Positions 23,995-31,804 of a stretch of DNA of 40,029 nucleotides are shown piece after piece. Each line of letters starts with the position of its first letter. Within the stretch, counting starts at the first letter, position 1. The notes under the pieces are model-generated. The model had not been told where the DNA came from, did not search any database, and was given only the letters and a program-made list of their open reading frames with translations. The stretch spans positions 1 to 40,029 of the forward strand of contig JAABTS010000035.1 in the NCBI GenBank assembly GCA_011389735.1. Reading direction: 5' to 3'. Both the position numbers and the translations under genes were made by a program. The stretch comes from Desulfobacteraceae bacterium. GTDB lineage: Bacteria; Desulfobacterota; Desulfobacteria; Desulfobacterales; JAABTS01.

Positions 23995-25360
23995 CGAACC
24001 CGATATGCTTCGTTTGCTTGAACGAACCTTGGGGCCTGATTTAAATTGCGATGTCCGGACGGCTGAATCCGGCGTAGAGGCCCTTAGGATCTTAGGGCGG
24101 GAAAATTTTGATCTGGTGCTGGCCGATATCAAGATGCCGGCGATGGACGGGCTGGAGCTGTTGGCGTTGATCAAGCGGGAGAACCCTGATCAAACGGTTG
24201 TGATGATGACCGGGCACGGTTCCATTGAAAGCGCCGTGACCGCGATGAAACACGGAGCGTATGATTTTATCACCAAACCTTTCGATCATGACGCGCTTCT
24301 GGTGAGACTCGAAAAAGCCCTGGAAAGAAGCGGTCTGTTGAGGGAAAACCAGAGACTCAAAGAAGCCTGCGAACTGGAAGACGCATTTAAACGGTTTGTG
24401 GGAAAAAGCCCGCCGATGAAACGAGTGTTCGATACGATCCGCATGGCCGCTGGAACCGATCTGACCGTGCTGATCACTGGTGAATCCGGGACGGGAAAGG
24501 AACTGGCGGCCCGGGCCGTCCATGAATTGAGCGGCCGGCGTAAGAAATCTTTTGTCGCCGTCAACTGCCCGACCGTTCCGGAACAAATCCTGGAAAGCGA
24601 ATTGTTTGGATACGCCAAAGGCGCGTTCACACACGCCACCCAAAAAAAAACGGGGCTGTTCCAGGAGGCTCACAACGGAACCCTCTTTCTGGACGAGATC
24701 GGAGATATCGGAACGGCGATCCAAACCAAATTGCTGCGGGCGATTCAGGAAAAAGAAATCAAGCCCCTGGGAGAAACGCGCACCCATAAGGTGGATGTCA
24801 GAATAGTGGCCTCCACCAATCAGGACTTGAAAGAAAAAATCAGGCGAGGCGAGTTTCGGGAAGATCTTTTTTACCGTCTGAACGTGATTCCGGTTCAACT
24901 CCCGCCGCTCCGGGAACGCCGCGAAGACATTCCGCTAATCGCCGGTTATTTGCTTGAAAAACATTGCAAAAAGATGAACCGGCCGTTGAAACGCCTGGCC
25001 GGGAAATTGCCGGGAGAATTAATGGCCAGGCCATGGGAAGGCAATGTTCGTGAGCTGGAAAATACCATTCTCCGGGGCATTCTTTACGCCCGGGGAGATG
25101 AAATTCAATCCGGGGATTTGATGGACCCGGAGCATCTCCCGGCGAGTGCGCCAGTAGCCGGTATTGACGTGTCTGGACTGGATTACCGTGACGCCAAGGA
25201 AAAAGTGCTTCGACATTTCAATCAAACCTACCTTGAAAACCAACTCTCCCTGACCTCCGGAAACATCACGCAAGCCGCACGGCGATGCGGCCTGGAACGT
25301 CAGGCTCTACAGCAAATCATGAAACGATATGGTGTTAAACCGGAACCATTTCGTTCTTGA
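23963..25360 (+). CDS. NtrC-type sigma-54 response regulator
   Basis: A 465-residue regulator: receiver (1-120) with Asp55 as the phosphorylation site and Lys105; AAA+ domain with Walker A GESGTGKE (173-180), Walker B TLFLDEIGD, and a Fis-type helix-turn-helix at the end (NITQAARRCGLERQALQQIM). The sigma-54-contacting loop reads GAFTHA (220-225) instead of GAFTGA; the essential Thr is kept. It overlaps the kinase gene by 32 bp and so is co-expressed. It most likely activates the consensus sigma-54 promoter of the exporter and perhaps that of the divergent reductase operon, through the palindromes in 19917-20135. A strong hairpin directly after its stop probably ends the transcript. Confidence 0.94.
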   Translation: MKKKTILIVDDEPDMLRLLERTLGPDLNCDVRTAESGVEALRILGRENFDLVLADIKMPAMDGLELLALIKRENPDQTVVMMTGHGSIESAVTAMKHGAYDFITKPFDHDALLVRLEKALERSGLLRENQRLKEACELEDAFKRFVGKSPPMKRVFDTIRMAAGTDLTVLITGESGTGKELAARAVHELSGRRKKSFVAVNCPTVPEQILESELFGYAKGAFTHATQKKTGLFQEAHNGTLFLDEIGDIGTAIQTKLLRAIQEKEIKPLGETRTHKVDVRIVASTNQDLKEKIRRGEFREDLFYRLNVIPVQLPPLRERREDIPLIAGYLLEKHCKKMNRPLKRLAGKLPGELMARPWEGNVRELENTILRGILYARGDEIQSGDLMDPEHLPASAPVAGIDVSGLDYRDAKEKVLRHFNQTYLENQLSLTSGNITQAARRCGLERQALQQIMKRYGVKPEPFRS

Positions 25361-25375
25361 TTTTTTGACCAGAGG

Positions 25376-25418
25376 CACAGAGGCGCAAAAGTTAAAAATC
25401 ATTCTTTGCGCCTCTGTG
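25376..25418 (+). terminator. Strong hairpin after the response-regulator gene
   Basis: CACAGAGGCGCAAA pairs perfectly with TTTGCGCCTCTGTG (14-bp stem, 15-nt loop), starting 15 bp after the stop codon. There is no long T-run after it, so termination may be partial. Similar CGCCTCTGTG hairpins occur as dispersed repeats in other genomes, so it may be a repeat used as a terminator. Confidence 0.6.
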
Positions 25419-25499
25419 AATTTGTGAGATTTCTTTGGGTTGGTTCGAAAACCAGACAATTATGTTTTTGGATACTACCACGAAATACACGAAAATACT

Positions 25500-25652
25500 G
25501 GCATCCTTCATTTCTTGTTTACAGTTTCATCAAAATCGGGATCGGGATCGGGATCGGGATCGGGATCGTAATAATTCGATACCGATACCGATGCCGATTT
25601 CGATACCGATTTGGGAAGTGTAAACTATTTATCGGCATTTATGAAAGATGCC
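25500..25652. mobile_element. Family F MITE-like element with perfect 8-bp target duplication
   Basis: A 153-bp element with ends GGCATCCTTCAT and ATGAAAGATGCC (11 of 12 paired). Inside are five GGGATC units and the GATACCGAT block. It is flanked by identical AAAATACT at 25492-25499 and 25653-25660, a clear target-site duplication. It has no coding capacity, so mobility would depend on a transposase elsewhere. Confidence 0.9.
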
Positions 25653-25709
25653 AAAATACTGATGAAAAATTTTTGATGTGTTTCGTTTATTTCGTGGTTT
25701 TATTAAAAT

Positions 25710-25906
25710 GGCCGATCTTGGAACCAGGCTCCGGTTTGGGGTTGGTTCCAAGATCGGCCGGAGCGCCGGGTAAGCCGGGGGTTGCAAACCCCTCTGAGCG
25801 GGTCTCTTGCTCTGAGCGGGTTTGTAACCCGCGACTTACGAATCGCAATCTCCGGCTTTGGCGCTCCGGAGCAACCCGATAAATTATGGCCGAAATTAGA
25901 ACCAGG
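25710..25906. repeat. Family C repeat, longest copy
   Basis: It begins with a perfect 16-bp inverted repeat, GGCCGATCTTGGAACC (25710-25725) against GGTTCCAAGATCGGCC (25744-25759). It continues with two GCTCTGAGCGGG-type hairpins and ends with GGCCGAAATTAGAACC, which pairs with the GGTTCCAAGATCGGCC arm. A family A right arm (25907-25938) follows immediately. No coding potential is credited. Confidence 0.75.
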
Positions 25907-25955
25907 CCCCCGCCTTATGAAATTCAATTCCTGAAAAACCATAGCAAAATACAGG

Positions 25956-26720
25956 CTACCGCCAGTCTGTAAGACCGTATTTCGAAAGGATATTGGACAG
26001 CACCCCGGTTTTCCTGAGGTTAAGAACGCCTTCGTCCATTATCCGGGCGTAGGTCTTCGATTTCTCTACGGCGGGTGAAAATGCGACATACAGCTTTTGC
26101 TGTTTGCCGTTCGAGCCCGCATACGTGATTTTACTTCCGACGCCCATTTCGCCGGCGATATAACTTATGACGTTTCGATCGTCCAACAGGACATCTATTC
26201 GACCGTTGACCAGTTTTTTAAGGTTGAGTTCAACGGCGTTATCCCAGGACACCATCTGGATACGCCCTTCCATTGCTCCGGCGATATATCCGTTGATCGT
26301 TTCTCCGTAATCATACCCCTTAATTACTCCCAGCCGTTTGGTTTCAAGCGAAGACACCGATTTATAGCGCCAGGAATCGCCGGCCGCGACAAAAAAATCG
26401 TTCGATGAAATCCCAACCTCTTCTTCAGGAAACACAAACCCTTTACCCTCAACCTTCGTCGCTGCGATAATCCCGTTGTATCGTCCAATCCGGGCCGCCT
26501 TGACAGCGCTTTCCCAGAGTGTTGTCCTGTATATTACTCGATACCCGGCCTCCTTGAACACTATTGTCGCGATTTCCACAATGTAACCTGGTTTTTCGGT
26601 ATTCGGAGCGCAATTGTACGGACACCATTCATCGGCCGCCAGAATGATTTCATTTCCACGACCTTCGGGCGGGAAGATAATAACGGTCAGTAAAACCAGG
26701 AAAAATAGTTTTTTCATCAT
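25956..26720 (-). CDS. Periplasmic solute-binding protein, amino-acid-transport type (orphan)
   Basis: A 254-residue bacterial extracellular solute-binding protein of family 3. The start at 26720 (MMKKLFF) follows AGGG at 8 nt; the longer frame from 26756 would put residues before the signal. A signal peptide (about 1-20) ends near GRGNE. Mature motifs include ADEWCPYNCAPNTEKPGYIVEI, TLWESAVKAARIGRYNGIIAAT, and the second lobe LGVIKGYDYGETI. No permease or ATPase lies nearby, so it may work with a distant ABC transporter or serve as a sensor. Two cysteines (WCPYNC) in the first strand are typical of a sub-group common in gamma- and delta-proteobacteria. The promoter side holds family E repeats and an 81-bp duplication. 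Confidence 0.85.
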   Translation of the reverse strand: MMKKLFFLVLLTVIIFPPEGRGNEIILAADEWCPYNCAPNTEKPGYIVEIATIVFKEAGYRVIYRTTLWESAVKAARIGRYNGIIAATKVEGKGFVFPEEEVGISSNDFFVAAGDSWRYKSVSSLETKRLGVIKGYDYGETINGYIAGAMEGRIQMVSWDNAVELNLKKLVNGRIDVLLDDRNVISYIAGEMGVGSKITYAGSNGKQQKLYVAFSPAVEKSKTYARIMDEGVLNLRKTGVLSNILSKYGLTDWR

Positions 26721-26807
26721 TTTGAAATCCCTTGTCGCCTTTTTTTGCAAAATCAAATCGAATATTGAACGTAATATACCTGAATAGTGTCATAGCGCAG
26801 CATTCAT

Positions 26808-26888
26808 GTCAACGGCGTAAAAACCCCGGCTGAAAAGTTTATCTGGTCATTGGCCGTTTATTTTTCATATTGCCAAATTTTCGGCAAG
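26808..26888. repeat. 81-bp duplicated segment, copy 1
   Basis: GTCAACGGCGTAAAAACCCC onward, repeated with about five changes at 27002-27082. Each copy is followed by a family E end (TCGGGTTACGCG). The pair makes a roughly 194-bp tandem duplication in the 587-bp gap between the solute-binding protein and pyruvate kinase genes. Confidence 0.85.
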
Positions 26889-26893
26889 GTCAA

Positions 26894-26996
26894 CGTCGGG
26901 TTACGCGAGTTCGGCATGGGATTTAAAGGCAATCATGTTAATCCAGGAATTAAGGGGGATGTTTGAGATGCGGGTGTCCGCTAACCCGACCTACGC
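26894..26996. repeat. Family E repeat, second copy
   Basis: CGTCGGGTTACGCGAG at the left and CGCTAACCCGACCTACG at the right form inverted ends around TCGGGTTA. The interior matches the 7745-7845 copy in inverse orientation, with partial divergence and a short indel. Confidence 0.8.
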
Positions 26997-27001
26997 GAAA
27001 A

Positions 27002-27082
27002 GTCAACGGCGTAAAAACCCCGGCTGAAAAGTTTATCTGGTCATTGACCGTTTATTTTTCATATTTCCAGGTTTTCGGCAAG
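27002..27082. repeat. 81-bp duplicated segment, copy 2
   Basis: Second copy of the segment at 26808-26888. It is followed by about 45 unrelated bases and then a lone family E end. Confidence 0.85.
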
Positions 27083-27129
27083 TTATTTGTGAACAGAAGG
27101 ATCCGCGCAGGTTTTGGTCGATCGGTCAA

Positions 27130-27148
27130 CGTCGGGTTACGCGAAAAG
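27130..27148. repeat. Family E single end (empty or collapsed copy)
   Basis: CGTCGGGTTACGCGAAAAG joins a left E end directly to the flank normally found after the right end (AAAAGCCCAAAATTATCAAAG; compare the flank of the 7745 copy). It looks like an E element whose interior was lost by recombination between its ends, or an unfilled site. Confidence 0.55.
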
Positions 27149-27355
27149 CCCAAAATTATCAAAGCAATAACTGAATCGGATCCGATTTCGCCTGCTTTTC
27201 GAATACTGCTTTATTATGCCCGTGTTTTCTGATATAACCTTCCGGTAATCGATTTTCACAGAAAACTGATATAAGAGGTAACGGATACAATCGGCGATCA
27301 ATGTTATCCATTGAGCGCAAAATTCCGAATAACACCATAAATAATGGAGTCCGAC

Positions 27356-28759
27356 ATGCCGAAAACCAAAATTGTCTGTACTATAGGGCCTTCGAGCGAG
27401 TCCCCCGAAAAGATTCGCGAATTGATTATCAACGGAATGAATGTGGCCCGGCTCAACTTTTCCCACGGAACCCACGAGGAGCATCTCGCCAAGATCCAAA
27501 TGATCCGGGCCATTTCAGAGGAGCTTGATAATCCCGTCGCGATACTTCAGGATCTTTGCGGTCCGAAAATCCGTATCGGAAAGGTTCGTGAACCCGGTAT
27601 TCGGCTCGAATCCGGGGACACCTTTATTTTGACCAACGAGCAAATCGAAGGCGCGGACAAACGTGCGTCGGTTTCCTATGAGGCGTTGCCGTCGGAGGTG
27701 AAGATCGGCGACCGCATTCTGCTGGCGGACGGCATGATGGAATTGTCGGTGCAAAAAACGTCGGCGACGGAAATCGAAACCGAGGTTGTGATCGGAGGCG
27801 TTTTAACGTCTCACAAGGGGATCAATTTACCGACCGGCACGATCAACGCAGAAGCCATGACGGAGAAGGACCGTGCGGATCTGGAATTTGGCCTGGAGCA
27901 CGACGTCGATTACGTTGCGCTTTCGTTTGTCCGTAACGCCAGGGATATCAATAAGTTAAAACATATTATCGCTGAAAAAGGCAAAGATACGCCGGTTATC
28001 GCCAAAATCGAAAAGCACGAGGCCATTGACAATATCGAGGCGATCATGGAAGTTTCCGACGGCCTCATGGTGGCAAGAGGGGATCTGGGCGTGGAGATTC
28101 CGCTGGAAAAAGTTCCCGCGATTCAGAAATATCTGGTTAGAAACGCCAACAAAATGGGGAAGCCCGTGATCATTGCGACTCAGATGTTACGTTCCATGGT
28201 GAGTTCCGTAAGGCCGACCAGGGCGGAAGCCACGGACGTGGCCAACGCTGTTCTAGACGGGGCGGACGCGATCATGCTGTCCGAGGAAACCGCCAGCGGG
28301 AATTATCCCATTGAAGCGGTCCGGTTTATGGCGCGGATCGCCAAAGAGGCGGAGACCGAGTATCCCCATGAACGGTATCTCAGGTTGATTCCAAAAGGCG
28401 GCGTTTCCGAGTCCGTGGCTTATGCGTCCTGCGTGGTGGCGGATCATTTGCGGGTCAGCGCCATTGTGGCCACAACCCGTTCCGGTTCCACGGCGATGCA
28501 TATTTCCAGATACCGCCCCAAGCCGACTATCGTAGCGCCTTCGCCGGATCTGGTCGCGGTCCGGAAACTGGCTCTGTACTGGGGATGTATTCCCTGCTTT
28601 ATCGAGGACACCAAGGACACGGACGAACGGATTGAAAAAGCCGCAATGTCCGCCATCAGAACCGGCGTGGCTTCAAAAGGATCGAAAATCGTGATCACAA
28701 CAGGTCACCCCGTTTATGTCGAAGGAACAACCAATATGATGCAGGTGAAAACCTTATGA
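27356..28759 (+). CDS. pyk: Pyruvate kinase
   Basis: A 467-residue glycolytic enzyme that transfers phosphate from phosphoenolpyruvate to ADP. The start at 27356 is chosen because GGAG of the upstream ATG frame (27344) serves as the ribosome-binding site, and MPKTKIVCTIGPSS is the usual N-terminus. Visible: NGMNVARLNFSHG (about 29-41), the B-domain, HKGINLPG-like SHKGINLPTG, KIEKHEAIDNI (catalytic Lys), and the signature VARGDLGVEIPLEKVP (about 239-254), then ATQMLRSM and the C-terminal allosteric domain with TRSGSTAMHISRYRP. All catalytic elements are intact. It overlaps the NUDIX gene by 4 nt (ATGA), so the two are co-translated. Confidence 0.97.
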   Translation: MPKTKIVCTIGPSSESPEKIRELIINGMNVARLNFSHGTHEEHLAKIQMIRAISEELDNPVAILQDLCGPKIRIGKVREPGIRLESGDTFILTNEQIEGADKRASVSYEALPSEVKIGDRILLADGMMELSVQKTSATEIETEVVIGGVLTSHKGINLPTGTINAEAMTEKDRADLEFGLEHDVDYVALSFVRNARDINKLKHIIAEKGKDTPVIAKIEKHEAIDNIEAIMEVSDGLMVARGDLGVEIPLEKVPAIQKYLVRNANKMGKPVIIATQMLRSMVSSVRPTRAEATDVANAVLDGADAIMLSEETASGNYPIEAVRFMARIAKEAETEYPHERYLRLIPKGGVSESVAYASCVVADHLRVSAIVATTRSGSTAMHISRYRPKPTIVAPSPDLVAVRKLALYWGCIPCFIEDTKDTDERIEKAAMSAIRTGVASKGSKIVITTGHPVYVEGTTNMMQVKTL

Positions 28760-29331
28760 ACCATTCCATGCCGGATCTTGACGAACCCGGCCGTCGCCGG
28801 GCCGTCGTCCATTCCAGGAAATCCATATATAAAGGCCGTGTTTTCGAACTGGTCAATGAACAAATCACTCTTGAAAACGGCGTAAACACGAACATGGATG
28901 TGCTGCATCATCCAGGGGCCGCCGCCGTTATCGCCATTACCGGTGGGGGAGATTTGCTTTTGATCCGACAGTACCGTCATGCATTGAGGCGTTATATCTG
29001 GGAAATTCCGGCGGGGACTCGCGATGGAAACGAACCGGTTTTAAGCTGCGCAAAGCGGGAACTCACAGAAGAAACTGGGTTTAAGGCGAATACCTGGGAG
29101 CAAATTGGTGAAATCGTTCCGGTTCCCGGCTATTCCGATGAGAAAATCACCGTATTTACGGCCAGGAATCTGACAATCGCCCGGCAATCGCTGGATTATG
29201 ACGAAATGATCGAAGTTCGCGCCATTCCTGTAAAAAACGTGCTGGAGATGGCGGGAAACAACGAGATCGACGACGCAAAGACTCTGAGCGGTCTTTTTCT
29301 GGCGTTATCCCGGAAGGCGTTGATTGTATAG
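28756..29331 (+). CDS. NUDIX hydrolase, ADP-ribose pyrophosphatase-like
   Basis: A 191-residue soluble hydrolase that cleaves nucleoside diphosphates linked to another moiety; the ADP-ribose/ADP-sugar sub-group is most likely. The full NUDIX box GTRDGNE-x7-RELTEETGF (about 92-114) has all metal-binding glutamates. Before it are VIAITGGGDLLLIRQYRHALRRYIWEIPAG, typical for ADP-ribose pyrophosphatases (NudF/YqkG style), and VPVPGYSDEKITVFTA follows. Translation is coupled to pyruvate kinase through the ATGA overlap, which suggests a housekeeping role in removing a toxic sugar nucleotide or recycling nucleotides under the same control. The exact substrate is not determinable here. Confidence 0.93.
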   Translation: MNHSMPDLDEPGRRRAVVHSRKSIYKGRVFELVNEQITLENGVNTNMDVLHHPGAAAVIAITGGGDLLLIRQYRHALRRYIWEIPAGTRDGNEPVLSCAKRELTEETGFKANTWEQIGEIVPVPGYSDEKITVFTARNLTIARQSLDYDEMIEVRAIPVKNVLEMAGNNEIDDAKTLSGLFLALSRKALIV

Positions 29332-29348
29332 TCGAATGAAATTTTGCG

Positions 29349-29425
29349 GAAGTGAATTTTACTGTTTTGCCGGCCCGGGCGATTTACGAATCGGAGTATC
29401 CCCGGCCCGGCGTGTCGTGAAATAT
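29349..29425. repeat. Family A-like degraded copy
   Basis: GCCGGCCCGGGCGATTTACG and CCCCGGCCCGGCGTGTCGTG reproduce the central part of the family A palindrome, and it lies directly next to a better-preserved copy. A 79-codon frame across both copies is an artefact of the repeats. Confidence 0.6.
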
Positions 29426-29524
29426 AGGTTTTCAGAAATTAGATTTCACAATGCGGCAGGCCCGGGATCATACTGTCTTATAGCCCAGGCCGACAACGCA
29501 GTGAAATTAAATTTCTTGAAGGCT
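29426..29524. repeat. Family A palindrome, full copy
   Basis: The left arm AGGTTTTCAGAAATTAGATT pairs over about 40 bases with the right arm ending AAATTTCTTGAAGGCT. Both arms contain the GCGGCAGGCCCGGG / CCCAGGCCGACAACGC core. It lies 35 bp upstream of the SppA start, so it overlaps the place where its promoter should be. Confidence 0.8.
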
Positions 29525-29559
29525 GTAATTTTGGAAAACCTGTACATGAAAGGAGAACC

Positions 29560-31347
29560 GTGAAAAGATTTTTTTTTAAATTCCTGACCGGATTGGGCGC
29601 GATTGCGTTTGTAGCGATTTTATATGTCATCGGGCTTGGCGTATACATGTATCTCAAAAAAGGAGAAATTCATGACCATACCATTTTGGAATTGAATCTC
29701 GCCGGCGGCGTTTCCGAGACCGAGCCGGAGGATCCGACGGCGAGGTTCATTCAGGGCAAGACGCCGGTTCTTCGGGATATTGTCGAATCGCTTCAGGTCG
29801 CCGCGAATGACGAACGGGTGATCGGGCTGTCTGTGAGGATAACCGGCGCGTCTATCAGTTTCGCTCATATCCAGGAACTCCGGGACGCCATTATCGAATT
29901 TCGAAAGACAGGCAAGCCCGCCGTAGCATACGCCGAGACTTTCGGAGAGTTCGGGCCGGGAAACGGCGCATACTATCTTGCGACAGCGTTTGACACTATT
30001 TTCCTTCAGCCTTCGGGCGATATCGGGCTGACCGGGCTGATCGCCGAATCATCGTTTTTCAAGGGCGCATTCGATAAACTTGGCGTCGTTCCACGGCTGG
30101 ACAGCCGCCATGAATATAAGAACATGAAAAACATGTTCACTGAAAAGGCGTATACTGAACCTCATGAAGAGGCGCTGGCCGGGATTTTGAATTCATTGCA
30201 CGGCCAGTTGGCCAAAGGTGTCGCTGAGGCTCGGGGGCTCGACGAATCCGGAGTGCGGGAATTGATCGACAAAGGCGTGTTTTCCGCTGACGAGGCTCTG
30301 GCTGCGAATCTGGTCGACGGACTGAAGTATCGGGACCAGGTTTATGATTATTTGAAATCGGAAGCAGGAAGAGATCCTGTGTATCTTTCCTGTTCCGCCT
30401 ATTTGAATCGTGCCGGCCGGCCGCATGGGAAAGGGGAAACCGTCGCCCTGATATACGGGGTCGGCGCCGTCAAAAGAGGGAAGACCGGTTATAATCCGGT
30501 TACCGGAAATACGTTCATGGGTTCCGATTCCGTGACCGAAGCCTTTAGAAACGCCATCGAGGATGACGATGTCAAAGCCATTGTTTTCCGGATCAACAGT
30601 CCCGGCGGATCATATGTCGCATCCGATGCGATTTTGAGGGAAACAATCCGGGCCCGGCGGGCGAAAAAACCCCTGGTGGTGTCCATGGGAAATGTCGCGG
30701 GTTCCGGCGGCTATTTTGTGGCCATGGCCGCGGATCGTATTATTGCTCAACCCGCTACCATTACAGGTTCCATAGGAGTTTTGGGCGGCAAGATGATCAC
30801 CGCGGGTTTCTGGGAAAAACTCGGTGTAAGCTGGGATGAAGTCCACGCCGGAGAAAACGCCGATATGTGGTCCGGCCATTATGATTATTCGGAAGAGCAG
30901 TGGGAGCTGTTTCAAGGATGGCTGGATCGGGTGTATGCGGATTTTACGTCCAAGGTGGCGGAGAATCGAAATATTCCGCTGGAAAACGTTTTGGAAATCG
31001 CCAGGGGCCGAATATGGACCGGAGAAACAGCGCTCGAACTGGGGCTTGTAGATGAGCTTGGCGGGCTTTCGGAAGCGATCGTATCCGCCAGGCGGGCCGC
31101 CGGAATTCCGGACGATAAAGGAATCCGGCTAAAGGTGTTCCCCGAAAAGAAAGGATGGATGGAGGCGCTGCTCGAACGTGACTTCATCAAAGGGAGCGCC
31201 GGGTCTTCAATGGAATCCGTCGCAGGGACTTTGAGAGAGATTCAGCCGATCATGGAAATTCTGGCCGAAGCCGGGCTGAACCGGAATTCCGGAGTGCTGG
31301 CGATGGATCCGGCGAACAAACGATGGTATAGCTTTTCAGATAATTAG
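29560..31347 (+). CDS. sppA: Signal peptide peptidase SppA, 67-kDa type
   Basis: A 595-residue membrane-anchored serine protease that degrades cleaved signal peptides. It starts with GTG preceded by AAAGGAGA. One membrane segment (about 11-31) is followed by two tandem SppA/ClpP-like domains. The catalytic pair expected for the family is Lys187 in HEYKNMKN of the first half and Ser382 in GNVAGSGGYFVAMAADRI of the second half. RINSPGGSYVASDAI (about 344-358) and ATITGSIGVLGG are typical. The length matches the long, E. coli-like form. Standing alone between repeats, it has no clear operon partner. Active residues are present, so it should be functional. Confidence 0.95.
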   Translation: MKRFFFKFLTGLGAIAFVAILYVIGLGVYMYLKKGEIHDHTILELNLAGGVSETEPEDPTARFIQGKTPVLRDIVESLQVAANDERVIGLSVRITGASISFAHIQELRDAIIEFRKTGKPAVAYAETFGEFGPGNGAYYLATAFDTIFLQPSGDIGLTGLIAESSFFKGAFDKLGVVPRLDSRHEYKNMKNMFTEKAYTEPHEEALAGILNSLHGQLAKGVAEARGLDESGVRELIDKGVFSADEALAANLVDGLKYRDQVYDYLKSEAGRDPVYLSCSAYLNRAGRPHGKGETVALIYGVGAVKRGKTGYNPVTGNTFMGSDSVTEAFRNAIEDDDVKAIVFRINSPGGSYVASDAILRETIRARRAKKPLVVSMGNVAGSGGYFVAMAADRIIAQPATITGSIGVLGGKMITAGFWEKLGVSWDEVHAGENADMWSGHYDYSEEQWELFQGWLDRVYADFTSKVAENRNIPLENVLEIARGRIWTGETALELGLVDELGGLSEAIVSARRAAGIPDDKGIRLKVFPEKKGWMEALLERDFIKGSAGSSMESVAGTLREIQPIMEILAEAGLNRNSGVLAMDPANKRWYSFSDN

Positions 31348-31375
31348 CGCCCGACCGAAAAGCCCCAAAAAAACT

Positions 31376-31398
31376 GCTCTGAGCGGGTTTGTAACCAA
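31376..31398. repeat. Family B fragment at the start of a small gene
   Basis: CTGCTCTGAGCGGGTTTGTA plus ACC is the first hairpin of family B, cut off two bases before the ATG of the next open frame. Confidence 0.6.
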
Positions 31399-31400
31399 AA

Positions 31401-31676
31401 ATGAAAACCGCGGTCAATAAATACCGGAAGACGGAGAACGGCCCGGCGGGGCCCGCCGACAAGGAACTGAACCGGCTTCTCGAGCGTCATCCGTCGCTTT
31501 ATAATTTTCAGGCTGAAATTGACAGAATTTTAATGAATTCAGGCGGTTTTGAAAACCGAAAGGCTGTTTTGGATATTCTGATCGAAGCCAGGCTGGCGGA
31601 ACTCAGAAAACACCTGGGCATTTTGTCGGACATCGTTCGGGGTGTTATGGAGGAGACGGAGGAGAACGAAAAATAG
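31401..31676 (+). CDS. Small hypothetical helical protein
   Basis: A 91-residue charged protein, mainly alpha-helical by appearance: DKELNRLLERHPSL (about 25-38), NFQAEIDRILMN, KAVLDILIEARLAELRKHL (about 54-72), ending in an acidic tail EETEENEK. No Shine-Dalgarno sequence precedes the ATG because a repeat fragment abuts it, so either the 5' end was altered by the repeat or translation is weak. I do not recognise the family. Its amino-acid composition is protein-like and no overlapping frame is better. It is convergent with the ParB-like gene, separated by a family B element. Confidence 0.5.
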   Translation: MKTAVNKYRKTENGPAGPADKELNRLLERHPSLYNFQAEIDRILMNSGGFENRKAVLDILIEARLAELRKHLGILSDIVRGVMEETEENEK

Positions 31677-31688
31677 TCTAAATATCGG

Positions 31689-31804
31689 CTGAACGAAAAA
31701 CTCCTCAAGCTCCAAGGGGATTTGCAATCCCCGTTTACCACAAGAAGGGACACGCGGGTTACAAACCCGCTCAGAGCCGTATTTTGAAACTTTTCGTTCA
31801 AGCA
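31689..31804. mobile_element. Family B element bracketed by an 11-bp direct repeat
   Basis: Ends CTGAACGAAAA and TTTTCGTTCA are inverted. The interior has the hairpins GGGGATTTGCAATCCCC and GCGGGTTACAAACCCGC. Identical CTAAATATCGG flanks lie at 31678-31688 and 31805-31815, as expected for a target-site duplication. The right-hand copy contains the ParB-like gene stop codon. Between two convergent genes, the hairpins could also end transcription on both sides. Confidence 0.8.

Noticed and set aside
25406-25882. 158-codon frame across the second family F copy
   Set aside because: Same reason: it joins repeat families F and C with no independent coding signal.
29324-29563. 79-codon frame between the NUDIX and sppA genes
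   Set aside because: It runs through two family A repeats; its peptide is repeat translation.
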